A DNA stretch of 64,000 nucleotides from Nocardioides pinisoli (GCF_024199985.1 NZ_JANARS010000013.1:1-64000), one strand, 5' to 3'; shown: positions 53,529 through 62,107, numbered from the stretch's first letter. Notes: generated by a model from the letters alone, not told the origin. Made by a program: numbers and translations.

Positions 53529-53990
53529 ATGACCCAACCCTCCGGCGGCGAGGGGCAGCCAGGGCTCCGTTACGAGGTGCAGCTGACCGGCTGCCCGCCC
53601 GACTGGCTGCGGACCGACCACCCGGACATGACCGTCCGGACCGTTCCGGCCCAGACGGCGCTGCGTCGACGCGTCACCCGCCCCCAGGACCTGGACGCCC
53701 TGCTGCACGACATCGGGACGGTGGGCCTCACCGTGACCGGCGTGCACCGCGCGGAGGACACCCGGCGGACCGGCGCCACGACGTACGAGGTCAGGGTGGC
53801 GGGCGAGCTCGGTCGGCCCCTGCTGCGCCACCTGCGGTGCACGCACTACCCGGTGCCCCAGCTGACGGTCGTGCGGGTGACGCTGACGACGTCCGAGCTG
53901 GACCGTTTCCTCCACGCGTGCATCGCGTCCGGCGCCGTCCTGGAGCGCGTACGACGGGTCGGCACCGCCCCGACGGCGCGGCTCTCGTAG
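53529..53990 (+). CDS. Hypothetical cytoplasmic protein
   Basis: A 153-residue soluble protein, probably alpha/beta (YEVQLTGCPPDWLRTDHPD, LLHDIGTVGLTVTGVHR, YEVRVAGELGRPLLRHL). No family is recognised. The -10-like CACTGT ends 6 bp before ATG 53529, so the transcript is probably leaderless. It precedes another leaderless gene at 54047 with the same type of promoter. Confidence 0.65.
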   Translation: MTQPSGGEGQPGLRYEVQLTGCPPDWLRTDHPDMTVRTVPAQTALRRRVTRPQDLDALLHDIGTVGLTVTGVHRAEDTRRTGATTYEVRVAGELGRPLLRHLRCTHYPVPQLTVVRVTLTTSELDRFLHACIASGAVLERVRRVGTAPTARLS

Positions 53991-53996
53991 ACCCGG

Positions 53997-54013
53997 TCAC
54001 CCGATGCGGGTGA
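53997..54013 (+). promoter_or_regulatory. TCACCC-N5-GGGTGA palindrome (site 3)
   Basis: A perfect TCACCC-GATGC-GGGTGA. CACGGT begins exactly 23 nt after it (54036) and ATG 54047 follows after 5 nt, indicating a leaderless mRNA. Confidence 0.7.
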
Positions 54014-54046
54014 CGCCGGGGCGGCGCGGTGGTCGCACGGTGGAGC

Positions 54047-55393
54047 ATGACCAGCTTCGAGGCGCCGGTCGGCGCGGAGTCACCGGAGGAGGAGCTCGCA
54101 CGCCTGCGGCGCGAGGTCGCGGACCTCAAGGCCTCCCAGCAGGCGTCCACGGCGGGGGAGCGACGGGGATGGTGGCGTCCCGTCGTCTCGGGCGTGCTCA
54201 TCCTGCTGGCTGCGGTGGTGGCGCCGCTGTCGGTCCTGGCCACCTGGTCCAACGGCCACATCCAGGACACGGACCAGTACCTCGCGACGGTCGCCCCGCT
54301 GGCGAAGGACCCCGACGTCCAGAAGGCCGTGGCCGCGCGGATCGAGGAGGTCATCTTCTCCTACCTCGACGTCGACGCGGCCGTCGACGAGGTCGTGACC
54401 GCGCTGGAGGACCGGGGGCTGCCCGACAGGGCGGCCGGGACGCTGGAGGCCCTGTCGGGTCCCCTCGCCACGGGCGTACGGAACTTCGTCGGCGACCGCG
54501 TCCTGGCCCTCGTGCAGTCCGACGCCTTCGAGCAGGCGTGGGTGGAGGCCAACCGGACGGCGCACGACGAGCTGGTCGCCGCCCTCAACGGCGACCCGGG
54601 CGGGGCGGTCGTGATCGACCGGGGGACGGTCAACGTCAACCTGGCGACCCTCATCAACACCGTGAAGAAGCAGCTGGTCGACGCCGGGCTCGGCATCGCG
54701 GAGCGGATCCCGGAGGTCTCGGCCAGCTTCGCCATCGTCCAGTCCGACGACCTCGCGACGGTGCAGTCGGCGGTCGGCGCGCTCGACGAGTTCAGCACCT
54801 GGCTGCCGGTCGTGGGCCTCTTCCTCATCGGCATCGCGGTGCTCGTCGCCCGTGATCGCCGGCGGACGCTGCTGGCGTCCGGCCTCGCCGTCGCGGCATC
54901 CATGCTGCTGCTCGGCGTGACGCTCAACGTGCTCCGGCCGTTCTACCTCGACGCCCTGCCCGCGAGCAGCTCCGCGGCAGCGGCGGGCGCGGTCTACGAC
55001 CAGCTCGTGTCCTTCATCCGCGTCGCCCTGCGCGGCGTCCTCGTCATCGCCCTCACCGTGGCGGTCGTGGCGTGGCTCAGCGCTCCCCACGGGTCGGGTG
55101 CGAGCGCTCGACGAGGGTTGACGAGGGGCGTCGCCGGCCTGCGGGGACTCCGCTCGCGCTCCGGCCTGGACACCGGGCGGTTCGGGGTCGCGCTGGCCAC
55201 CTACCGGGGCCCGGTCCGCGCCGCCGTGGTCGGCGTGGCCGCTCTCGGGTACCTCGCCCAGGACCACCCGACCGGTGCCACCGCGCTTGCGTTCGTGCTG
55301 GTCACCACCGCGGTCCTCCTGGTCATCGAGGTGCTGGCGCCCGACCCCGACCGGGCCCCGACGCGGCCCACGGACGAGGGGCGCCACGCCTAG
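54047..55393 (+). CDS. Hypothetical integral membrane protein
   Basis: A 448-residue protein. N-terminal helix 45-70 (WWRPVVSGVLILLAAVVAPL), then a large extracellular domain (about 70-255), then helices near 260-330, 335-360 and 395-435. A short N-terminal coiled coil (EEELARLRREVADLKASQQ) may dimerise it. Similar proteins are common in actinobacteria but have no known role. It is expressed from a palindrome-linked leaderless promoter. It is followed 10 bp later by the metallo-beta-lactamase gene. Confidence 0.7.
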   Translation: MTSFEAPVGAESPEEELARLRREVADLKASQQASTAGERRGWWRPVVSGVLILLAAVVAPLSVLATWSNGHIQDTDQYLATVAPLAKDPDVQKAVAARIEEVIFSYLDVDAAVDEVVTALEDRGLPDRAAGTLEALSGPLATGVRNFVGDRVLALVQSDAFEQAWVEANRTAHDELVAALNGDPGGAVVIDRGTVNVNLATLINTVKKQLVDAGLGIAERIPEVSASFAIVQSDDLATVQSAVGALDEFSTWLPVVGLFLIGIAVLVARDRRRTLLASGLAVAASMLLLGVTLNVLRPFYLDALPASSSAAAAGAVYDQLVSFIRVALRGVLVIALTVAVVAWLSAPHGSGASARRGLTRGVAGLRGLRSRSGLDTGRFGVALATYRGPVRAAVVGVAALGYLAQDHPTGATALAFVLVTTAVLLVIEVLAPDPDRAPTRPTDEGRHA

Positions 55394-55403
55394 GACGTCC
55401 CTC

Positions 55404-56177
55404 ATGACCATTGCGCTCACCTGGCTGGGGCACGCCAGCGTCGTGCTCGACATCGACGGCGTCCGGCTGGTGGCCGACCCCCTGCTCAGGCGCCACAACG
55501 GGGTCCTGCGACGGCGCGGCGGCGTGCACCCCGAGGGAGACGCGTGGTCGCGGGCGGACGCCGTCCTGCTCTCCCACCTCCACCACGACCATGCCGAGGT
55601 CGCCTCGCTGCGGATGCTCGGGGAGGTGCCGGTGCTCACCGCGGTCGACAACGCTGCGTGGGTGACCCGGAAGGGCCTGGCCGGACGCGGGCTCGCCGAG
55701 GACGAGTGGGTGGGCGTCGGTGGCTCCGGTGACGTGACCGTCCGGCTCGTGCCGGCCGTGCACGAGTCCCGGCCCATGCCGCACCGGCCGAACGCCGCCA
55801 ACGGGCACCTCGTGCGGGGACCCTCAGGGGTCGTGTGGCTGGCGGGCGACACCGACCTCTACCCGGAGATGGAGCGCCTGTCCGAGCTCGCCGGAGCCCC
55901 GGTGGACGTGGCGGTGCTGCCGATCGGTGGATGGGGGCCGAGGCTGTCCCCGGGGCACATGGGTCCGTCCCAGGCGGCGACCGCCTGTCGCCTGACCGGC
56001 GCGCGCTGGGCGCTTCCCGTGCACTGGAGGACGCTCCACGTGCCGGCCGGGCGGATGTTCCCGCGCGGCTGGATGGATGCCGCCGGACCCCGGTTCGAGG
56101 AGGCCGTGGCCCGTGAGGCACCGTCCTGCCGGGCCCTCGTCGTCGACGTCGGCGCATCGGTGGTGCTGGACCCCTAG
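55404..56177 (+). CDS. MBL-fold metallohydrolase (UlaG-like)
   Basis: A 257-residue metallo-beta-lactamase-fold enzyme. Motifs: TWLGHASVVLDIDGVRLVAD (start), metal-binding LLSHLHHDHAE (about 55), GDTDLYPEM (about 152) and LPVHWRTLH (about 208). The overall type is UlaG/RomA-like hydrolases. The substrate is unknown. ATG 55404 lies 10 bp after the membrane protein gene. It ends with a 4-bp overlap on the convergent ATPase gene. Confidence 0.8.
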   Translation: MTIALTWLGHASVVLDIDGVRLVADPLLRRHNGVLRRRGGVHPEGDAWSRADAVLLSHLHHDHAEVASLRMLGEVPVLTAVDNAAWVTRKGLAGRGLAEDEWVGVGGSGDVTVRLVPAVHESRPMPHRPNAANGHLVRGPSGVVWLAGDTDLYPEMERLSELAGAPVDVAVLPIGGWGPRLSPGHMGPSQAATACRLTGARWALPVHWRTLHVPAGRMFPRGWMDAAGPRFEEAVAREAPSCRALVVDVGASVVLDP

Positions 56178-57706
56178 CTGGTCGCCCACGTGGTCGGGAT
56201 GTCGGCGCCACCCTCACGGGAGGTCCGCGACCCGAACCGCACGTAGGTCGGGTGGGGGAAGAAGGTGCCGGCCACGAGCGCCTCACCGAGGCCGAAGGTG
56301 GTCGCCCTCTCGATGAGCCCGGACGGGACGAAGGAGAACGTCTCGCGGAGGTGCTCGAGGTCGCCCTCGGAGTTCATCCGCATGAGGAGCAGGTTGTCGC
56401 ACTGCGACAACACCTCCTCGTGGACCTTCTGCGGCCGCTGCGTCGACGTCAGCAGGTAGATGCCGAACTTCCGTCCCTCGGCGGCGATGCGTGCCGCGTA
56501 GTCCGTGGCGAGGGCCGTGACCTTGTCCCTCGGGGTGCTGGGACACACGTTGTGGGCCTCGTCGATCACGACCAGGCACGGCTCGCGGCGGGCCCGGTGC
56601 CGCCAGAGCGTCGAGAGGACCGTCTCGGCGACCAGTCGCTGCTCGTCGATGCTGTCCAGCGAGCCCAGGTCGACGACCAGGCACCGCGACGTCGGCTCGC
56701 GCAGCTCGTCCACCAGCGAGCGGGACCGACCCCCGCTCCAGATGGACCAGTCGAGCACCCCGAGGTTGGCCGCCCGCAGGCCGAGGCGTCGTACCTCAGG
56801 GTCGTCGGAGGCCAGCAGCGCGTCGAGCCCGGTGATCAACGGCCGGTCGCGGTCGCCGGCGGCCAGCAATGCGGACAGCGCGGCGTGCTCCTCGCGGTCC
56901 GTGACGGGATCGATCCCCAGGACCGCGGCGCGTGCCGCCGCGTCGACGTCGGCGAACTGGAGCCGCAGCGGGTGCTCGGCCGCGTCGTCGTCCTCCCAGA
57001 CGGACACGCCGGCGGCGGCAGGCGCGTAGCGCGCAGCGACGTCGGGGTCGGTGCCGTCGCGCACGTGCCCGAGGTGCACGTAGTCGGAGTTGGGGTCGAG
57101 GATGACGATCCGCAGGCGCGTGTGCACGAGGAGACGTTCGAGCACGAGCCCCAGCGAGTACGTCTTCCCCGAGCCCGACTGCCCGCACATGAAGGTGTGG
57201 CGGTTGAAGCCACCGGCGTCGAGCCCGGCGGCGACACCCTCCGCGAGCAGCAGCTCGCCGATCGGGAGCACGGAACGGACCGGTCGCGCCCGCGCGAACC
57301 AGGCGTCGACCTCGCCGGGCGTCGCAGGACGGACGCGGGCGTCGTGGAACGAGGCGTCCGTCCGGTCGAGGACGACCCCCTCGCCGCTCGCAGCGCGGAC
57401 GCGCACGCCGGAGGCCGACGTCCCGAGGTCGAGGTCACCCGTGGAGAGCGTCTCCGGTCGCATGGCCAGGACCTGCCCGAAGGAGGCACGCCCCTCGGCC
57501 TCGAGGACGACGTAGCCGCCGACCCTGAGGGCGAGGTCGTGGAGCGAGGCCTGGAAGGTGAACCGACGCCCGTCGAGCGACGTGGCGAGGGGGAGGACCG
57601 CCCGCTCCAGCTCGTCACGCAGCCTGCGGTAGTCCTCCACCCGCTCCGCGACCGAGGCGGGAGGAGGCTCGGGTCGTCCGGCCGGGTCTGCAGGTCCTTC
57701 TGACAT
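56174..57706 (-). CDS. HerA-like ATP-binding protein (DUF87 type)
   Basis: A 510-residue FtsK/HerA-type ATPase. An N-terminal beta-barrel-like domain (about 1-150) precedes the motor. Walker A is MCGQSGSGKTYSLGLVLERL (about 178) and Walker B CLVVIDEAHNVCP (about 375); TSTQRPQKVHEEVLSQCDN is the sensor/arginine-finger region (about 420). HerA forms hexamers that move DNA, usually with the nuclease NurA or a SIR2 partner, but none is beside it. It lies behind the shared palindrome at 57802. Confidence 0.82.
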   Translation of the reverse strand: MSEGPADPAGRPEPPPASVAERVEDYRRLRDELERAVLPLATSLDGRRFTFQASLHDLALRVGGYVVLEAEGRASFGQVLAMRPETLSTGDLDLGTSASGVRVRAASGEGVVLDRTDASFHDARVRPATPGEVDAWFARARPVRSVLPIGELLLAEGVAAGLDAGGFNRHTFMCGQSGSGKTYSLGLVLERLLVHTRLRIVILDPNSDYVHLGHVRDGTDPDVAARYAPAAAGVSVWEDDDAAEHPLRLQFADVDAAARAAVLGIDPVTDREEHAALSALLAAGDRDRPLITGLDALLASDDPEVRRLGLRAANLGVLDWSIWSGGRSRSLVDELREPTSRCLVVDLGSLDSIDEQRLVAETVLSTLWRHRARREPCLVVIDEAHNVCPSTPRDKVTALATDYAARIAAEGRKFGIYLLTSTQRPQKVHEEVLSQCDNLLLMRMNSEGDLEHLRETFSFVPSGLIERATTFGLGEALVAGTFFPHPTYVRFGSRTSREGGADIPTTWATS

Positions 57707-57801
57707 CGACGCGCTCCAGGTGAAGGGGGCGGGGTGACCTCCCTTCCTACGGGCCGGCGGTCACCAGCGGTTCCCACTGAACGGGTGAAGCGGGGCCGCA
57801 C

Positions 57802-57818
57802 TCGCCCGCCGGGGGTGA
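57802..57818. promoter_or_regulatory. TCACCC-N5-GGGTGA palindrome (site 4), divergent promoter
   Basis: TCGCCC-GCCGG-GGGTGA, one mismatch. TAGCGT begins 24 nt after it on the plus strand (57842), 7 bp before ATG 57854 (leaderless). A TTCAGT/CAGTGG stretch lies at the matching place on the minus strand, before the HerA-like gene. Confidence 0.55.
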
Positions 57819-57853
57819 GGAGTCGTCGTACGACGCCCGCCTAGCGTGGACGG

Positions 57854-58990
57854 ATGACGACCACGGGGACGCCGGCACCGGCACCGTTCACGACGGACGA
57901 CTACGCCGCACGGATGCGCCGAGCGGTGGCCGACGCGGTCGGGGCGGGGCTCGACGGCCTGCTGGTCACGCCCGGTCCCGACCTGGTGTGGCTCACCGGC
58001 TACCGGCCCACCGCGATCACCGAGCGGCTGACCGTGCTGGTCCTCACGCCCGACCGCGAGCCGACGCTGCTGGTGCCCACCCTCGAGCGTCCCGACGCCG
58101 AGGCGGCCGTGGGCGCGCCGGCACTGGCGATCCAGGACTGGGCCGACGGCGAGGACCCGTTCGCGCGGGCGGGCGCCCTCGTGCGTGCGGACGCGACCAT
58201 GGGGATCGCGGACTCCGCGTGGGCGCTGCACCTGCTCGGGCTGCAGGAGGCCCTGCCCGGCTCCACCTACCGGTCGCTCACCCGGGCGCTGCCCATGCTG
58301 CGGGCCGTCAAGGACGCCGACGAGCTCGCCCGGCTGAGCGCCGCGGGTGCCGCTGCGGACGCCGTCTACGAGCAGGTCCTCGGCCTCCGGTTCGCCGGCC
58401 GGCGCGAGACGGAGGTCGCCGCCGACATCGCCCGGCTGCTGCGGGAGACGGGTCACGAGCAGGTCGACTTCACGGTGGTCGGGTCCGGTCCCAACGGCGC
58501 CAACCCTCACCACGAGGCGGGTGACCGCACGATCGAGCCGGGTGACGCCGTCGTGCTCGACTTCGGTGGGCTCATGCACGGCTACGGTTCCGACACCAGC
58601 CGGACGGTCTCGGTGGGGGAGCCCTCCGCGCGGGTCCGCGAGGTGCACGAGGTCGTACGCCTGGCGCAGCAGGCGGGTGTCGACGCCGTACGACCGGGCG
58701 TCGCCTGCCAGGAGGTCGACCGGGCGGCCCGGGCGGTGATCACCGAGGCGGGGCTCGGCGACCGGTTCATCCACCGCACCGGGCACGGTATCGGCACCAC
58801 CACGCACGAGCCGCCCTACATGATCGAGGGGGAGGAGCAGCCGATGCTCCCCGGCATGTGCTTCTCCGTGGAGCCCGGCGTCTACCTCCCGGGTGACTTC
58901 GGGGTCCGGATCGAGGACATCGTCACCGTCACGGACGAGGCAGGCCGTCGGCTCAACGACTCCGACCACCACCTGCGCGTCGTCGAGTAG
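57854..58990 (+). CDS. Xaa-Pro peptidase (M24 family)
   Basis: A 378-residue creatinase-fold metallopeptidase. The creatinase N domain covers 10-150. The M24 domain has all metal ligands: VVLDFGGLMHGYGSDTSR (Asp, Asp), HRTGHGIGTTTHEPPY (His), SVEPGVYLPG (Glu) and VRIEDIVTVT (Glu). It would cleave Xaa-Pro bonds in the cytoplasm. A TAGCGT -10 element and ATG are in leaderless arrangement. Confidence 0.9.
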   Translation: MTTTGTPAPAPFTTDDYAARMRRAVADAVGAGLDGLLVTPGPDLVWLTGYRPTAITERLTVLVLTPDREPTLLVPTLERPDAEAAVGAPALAIQDWADGEDPFARAGALVRADATMGIADSAWALHLLGLQEALPGSTYRSLTRALPMLRAVKDADELARLSAAGAAADAVYEQVLGLRFAGRRETEVAADIARLLRETGHEQVDFTVVGSGPNGANPHHEAGDRTIEPGDAVVLDFGGLMHGYGSDTSRTVSVGEPSARVREVHEVVRLAQQAGVDAVRPGVACQEVDRAARAVITEAGLGDRFIHRTGHGIGTTTHEPPYMIEGEEQPMLPGMCFSVEPGVYLPGDFGVRIEDIVTVTDEAGRRLNDSDHHLRVVE

Positions 58991-59011
58991 GTGCTCGAAG
59001 AGAAGGTCGTC

Positions 59012-59033
59012 GACCGGGCCGCGGGGCCCGGTC
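59012..59033. terminator. Bidirectional terminator hairpin
   Basis: Perfect 9-bp stem (GACCGGGCC ... GGCCCGGTC) with loop GCGG between the convergent peptidase and SHOCT genes. No T tract. Confidence 0.6.
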
Positions 59034-59050
59034 GCGGGCCCGTGGTGTCC

Positions 59051-59446
59051 TCAGGCGAGCGCCTTCGCCTTCAGGGCCTCGAACTCCGCAGGGGTGATCG
59101 CGCCCTTGTCGAGCAGCGCCTTGCCGTTGGAGATCTGGTCGGCCGGGGTCGGGCCGGTGCCCGCCACCTGCTTGATGTACTGCTCCTGGTCGGCTCTCAT
59201 CTTCTCCGCCGACGCGAGCTGTCGCTGGGTCATGCTCCGGCCACGGGCGATCACGTAGATCAGGGCTCCGAGCCACGGGACGAGGATGAGGACGATCGCC
59301 CACCCCGCCTTCCCCCAGCCGCTGAGCGAGTCGTCGCTGAAGAGGTCGACCAGGCAGCGGAACCACACCATCAGCGCTGCGATCCAGATGAAGAACCAGA
59401 AGCTCCACAGCAGCACGTCCCAGAAGTCTGAGGTGATGGAGTCCAT
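59051..59446 (-). CDS. PLDc_N and SHOCT domain membrane protein
   Basis: A 131-residue protein. Residues 8-70 have two helices of a PLDc_N-like domain (FFIWIAALMVWFRCLVDLF, WAIVLILVPWLGALIYVIAR). The C-terminus is a SHOCT domain (ADQISNGKALLDKGAITPAEFEALK), a short oligomerisation motif. The function is unknown, often in envelope stress operons. ATG 59446 has AAAGGA upstream. The palindrome at 59528 lies before it. Confidence 0.8.
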   Translation of the reverse strand: MDSITSDFWDVLLWSFWFFIWIAALMVWFRCLVDLFSDDSLSGWGKAGWAIVLILVPWLGALIYVIARGRSMTQRQLASAEKMRADQEQYIKQVAGTGPTPADQISNGKALLDKGAITPAEFEALKAKALA

Positions 59447-59527
59447 GGTCGCGTCCTTTCGGTCTCGCCCCCGAGGCCGCATGGTCGAGGGTCGTTGCGA
59501 GCGTGGCAGAGGTCCTGGGGCGTTTGC

Positions 59528-59544
59528 TCACTCGTTCCGGGTGA
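59528..59544 (-). promoter_or_regulatory. TCACCC-N5-GGGTGA palindrome (site 5)
   Basis: The top strand reads TCACTC-GTTCC-GGGTGA, with one mismatch. On the minus strand CACGCT begins exactly 23 nt past its end (59505-59500), giving a 5' leader of about 47 nt before the SHOCT gene. Confidence 0.6.
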
Positions 59545-59565
59545 GGAACGGGCCGCTCACCAGGC

Positions 59566-60189
59566 TCAGGCTTCGTCCTTGTCGACCGCTCGATCGTCGG
59601 CCTGCTCGACCGCCTGATCGTCGGCCTGCTCGTCGGCTGCCTGCTCGTCGGCCGCTGCCCTGATGTCCTCGGCGGCGACCTTGTCGATGGCGTGCTCGAC
59701 GATGGCGTCCGCCTGGGCCAGCGCCGTACGGATCCTGACCGCCCTGGGGTCGGAGACGAGGGCGACGATGCCGGAGTGGCCGGGCTCGATCGCGTCCTCC
59801 AGTGCCTCGGCCAGCTCGGCGCGGTGGTGTCGCTGGCGGAGCTTGCCGGTGACCGCTCCCGCGCCGCCGAGCATCGCGGCGCTGCCCAGGACGGACGGCG
59901 GGAAGATGACGCCGAGGGCGATGCCGCCGACCAGGCCCCACCGGAAGCCCGAACGCGTGCTGTGGTCAGTCGCCTCCTGGATGTCGAGCTCGCCGGCCTC
60001 GTCGCGCCTCACCACGATGACGCCCTCGATCGCGACGGTGCGACCGTCCTCCACCGACTGCAGGTCCTCGTAGGCGCGCATCGCCGACTCGGTGTTCGCG
60101 AAGTCGGCCACCACGAGGGTGTAGGCCCCGTCGCTGATCCCGGCGACGACGCCCGCATCGGATGTGTCCGGGCTCGACGTCTCTGACAT
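59566..60189 (-). CDS. DUF1269 family membrane protein
   Basis: A 207-residue protein with DUF1269 features: TLVVADFANTESAMRAYEDL at the start, then GFRWGLVGGIALGVIFPPSV (glycine-rich hydrophobic stretch), GHSGIVALVSD near 145, and an acidic Ala/Asp/Glu/Gln-rich tail (ADEQAADEQADDQAVEQADD). DUF1269 proteins are common in stress loci; their role is unknown. ATG 60189 has only a weak ribosome binding site. It diverges from the BrkB gene across palindromes at 60261 and 60309. Confidence 0.78.
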   Translation of the reverse strand: MSETSSPDTSDAGVVAGISDGAYTLVVADFANTESAMRAYEDLQSVEDGRTVAIEGVIVVRRDEAGELDIQEATDHSTRSGFRWGLVGGIALGVIFPPSVLGSAAMLGGAGAVTGKLRQRHHRAELAEALEDAIEPGHSGIVALVSDPRAVRIRTALAQADAIVEHAIDKVAAEDIRAAADEQAADEQADDQAVEQADDRAVDKDEA

Positions 60190-60260
60190 GGTCACTCCTC
60201 GCTCGTGAGGGCGCGGATGCGCCCGCCCGTCACGGTGGCAGCCGGCGCGCGGGCCCCGGA

Positions 60261-60277
60261 TCACCCGGTCCGGGTGA
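60261..60277. promoter_or_regulatory. TCACCC-N5-GGGTGA palindrome (site 6)
   Basis: A perfect TCACCC-GGTCC-GGGTGA. On the minus strand CACCGT begins 24 nt past its end, upstream of the DUF1269 gene. No clear -10 fits the plus side. Confidence 0.6.
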
Positions 60278-60308
60278 GCGGTCCGTCCTCGCGCGCAGCG
60301 CACACGAC

Positions 60309-60325
60309 TCATCCGGGTCAGGTGA
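60309..60325 (+). promoter_or_regulatory. TCACCC-N5-GGGTGA palindrome (site 7)
   Basis: TCATCC-GGGTC-AGGTGA, two mismatches. TAGGCA begins exactly 23 nt after it (60348), 7 bp before ATG 60361, giving a leaderless mRNA for the BrkB gene. The second site in the same intergenic space. Confidence 0.5.
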
Positions 60326-60360
60326 GGCTGCGGCGCTCTTCCTGCGGTAGGCATCGAGGC

Positions 60361-61368
60361 ATGAGCGACGTCGGTGGCGGGAGCCCAACCCCCGGGGCGG
60401 ACCTGTCGCCGGAGGGCGACGTGCCCGCGACGTGGTCGCCGGAGGAGCTCACCCGCCAAGCCGTCGATCGCCTGCCTCCGCGACTGCAGCGGCCGTTGCT
60501 GCGGTTGCTCGCGGGCTGGCCGGGCCGGATCCTCCTCGACAGCGCCGGGAGCTGCGTGCGCATCGAGATCTTCGACCGCTCGATGACCATCGCGGCCCAG
60601 TTCTTCACCTCGGTGTTCCCCATCCTGATCCTCTTCGCCAGCTGGGTGGGCAGCGTGGACCCGGACACGATCGCCGACGCGGTGGACATGCCGGCGCAGT
60701 CCCGGACCGTGCTCGACCAGGCAGTCGAGGCGTCCGCGAGCACCGGGTTCGGCCTCCTGGGGGCACTCATCGTGCTGGCGTCGGCCACGAGCCTGTCCCG
60801 GGCGCTGACGCGCGCCTACGCGGCCATCTGGCAGCTGCCGCGCCCGCGCAGCAGCATGCGGTCGGCATGGCGGTGGTTGGCCGTGGTCGTCGCGTTGGCG
60901 CTCTCGCTCTTCGTGGTCCGGGCCCTGGGCCAGTTCGCCGCCGCCGTCCCGCCAGGAGCCGTGTGGGAGAGGGTCGTGTCGTTCGCCTGCGACGTCGTCA
61001 TCATCACGTTCGTCCCGTGGCTCCTGCTGTCGGGCGCTGTCCGGCCCCGGCTCCTGGTGCCGGCGGCCGTCCTCTTCGCGAGCCTGATGCTGGTCGTCCG
61101 ACCGGCATCGGCGGTGTGGCTGCCGCTCGCCCTGGAGGCCAGCGCCGACCGCTACGGCTCCATCGGGGTCGCGTTCAGCTATCTGGCGTGGCTCTACGTC
61201 GTGGCCTTCTGCGTCCTCATCACGGCCGTGGTCGGACAGGTGATCGCCGTCGACCGCGGGTGGTTCGGCACCTGGCTGCGGGGTGAGCGGGAGCCGGGAG
61301 TCCCTGTCGGCCCGGGCGGGGTGCTGCTCGACCGGTGGCGCAGCCGTTCCGGTCGCGCCGGGCCCTGA
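60361..61368 (+). CDS. YihY/virulence factor BrkB family membrane protein
   Basis: A 335-residue YihY/BrkB membrane protein. About six helices lie at roughly 80-100, 125-150, 165-195, 205-230, 235-265 and 270-300 (TIAAQFFTSVFPILILFASW, FSYLAWLYVVAFCVLITAVV). A soluble N-terminal region precedes them. The function of the family is not settled; it was once thought to be RNase BN. ATG 60361 lies 7 bp after TAGGCA. Confidence 0.8.
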   Translation: MSDVGGGSPTPGADLSPEGDVPATWSPEELTRQAVDRLPPRLQRPLLRLLAGWPGRILLDSAGSCVRIEIFDRSMTIAAQFFTSVFPILILFASWVGSVDPDTIADAVDMPAQSRTVLDQAVEASASTGFGLLGALIVLASATSLSRALTRAYAAIWQLPRPRSSMRSAWRWLAVVVALALSLFVVRALGQFAAAVPPGAVWERVVSFACDVVIITFVPWLLLSGAVRPRLLVPAAVLFASLMLVVRPASAVWLPLALEASADRYGSIGVAFSYLAWLYVVAFCVLITAVVGQVIAVDRGWFGTWLRGEREPGVPVGPGGVLLDRWRSRSGRAGP

Positions 61369-61389
61369 CGTACGACCCGGCCGTGACGG

Positions 61390-61406
61390 GCTCCGTTGGG
61401 CGGAGC
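61390..61406. terminator. Hairpin between convergent genes
   Basis: A 6-bp stem (GCTCCG ... CGGAGC) with loop TTGGG between the BrkB and lipoprotein stops. Weak. Confidence 0.35.
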
Positions 61407-61412
61407 GGGTCC

Positions 61413-62009
61413 TCAGGACGTGAGGTCCTGGCAGCACGCCGTGTCGGCGAAGGCGTCCTCCAGCTCCTGGGCTCCGTCGAGCGCGCCGAGGTCGGTGACG
61501 GTCGCCTGCGTGTCCGAGATCATCTGGGCCACGGCACCGGTGACGCTGGAGACGCGGGCGAGGAGCTCACCCATGCCCTGCGGCTGGTCGCTCGAGGCGT
61601 CCTCCACGACGGCGGCCTGCGCCTGCAGGTCCTCCGACAGTGACGACACCAGCTTCCCGGCCTCGTCCCCGGCCTCGGTGTCGGGTGCGCCCAGGTCGCC
61701 GAGGTCCGTCATGAGCGTGGACGTGGCCGTGCGGACCTCCGTGAACGTCGCCTCGACCTCGTCGACGCTCAGGTCGCGCGGCTCGCTGAGGGTCGATCGG
61801 GCGTCCGTCATCGTGGTGGTCCAGTCGCCGACGCTCGAGCACAGGTCGGAGGCCCACGACTCGGCCGCCGTGGGCTCGTTCGCCGCGTCGTCGTCCGACC
61901 CGCAACCCGGGACGACGGCCAGTCCGACGACGAGGCCGGTCAGGACGGCGAGGCGGCGTCGCGCCGCCCTCCGTGGAGTCCGGTCGACCCCTCCAGCAAC
62001 AGGCTGCAC
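61413..62009 (-). CDS. Small lipoprotein
   Basis: A 198-residue exported protein. N-terminal basic residues and helix RRLAVLTGLVVGLAVVPGC form a lipoprotein signal peptide, with lipobox VPGC near residue 35. The rest is helical and acidic (TLMTDLGDLGAPDTEAGDEA, LVSSLSEDLQAQAAVVEDAS), ending in two Cys (TACCQDLTS). GTG 62009 has a very good ribosome binding site (GAGGAGGAG). It is downstream of a palindrome at 62078. No family is recognised. Confidence 0.75.
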   Translation of the reverse strand: MQPVAGGVDRTPRRAARRRLAVLTGLVVGLAVVPGCGSDDDAANEPTAAESWASDLCSSVGDWTTTMTDARSTLSEPRDLSVDEVEATFTEVRTATSTLMTDLGDLGAPDTEAGDEAGKLVSSLSEDLQAQAAVVEDASSDQPQGMGELLARVSSVTGAVAQMISDTQATVTDLGALDGAQELEDAFADTACCQDLTS

Positions 62010-62077
62010 CTCGGCTCCTCCTCGATCCGCACGACGGGTGGTCGCCTCGATGGTCGTCCCCGGGAGCCGGGTGTGCC

Positions 62078-62094
62078 CCACCCGCGACGGGTGG
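62078..62094 (-). promoter_or_regulatory. TCACCC-N5-GGGTGA-like palindrome (site 8)
   Basis: CCACCC-GCGAC-GGGTGG, a perfect palindrome with C/G outer bases instead of T/A. On the minus strand GACCAT begins exactly 23 nt past its end. It is upstream of the lipoprotein gene. Confidence 0.5.
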
Positions 62095-62107
62095 TTCGCG
62101 GACCTCG

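Noticed and set aside
53478-60325. TCACCC-N5-GGGTGA palindromes as terminators
   Set aside because: They lie at 5' ends, often between divergent genes, with a constant distance to -10-like hexamers. The stems are only 6 bp.
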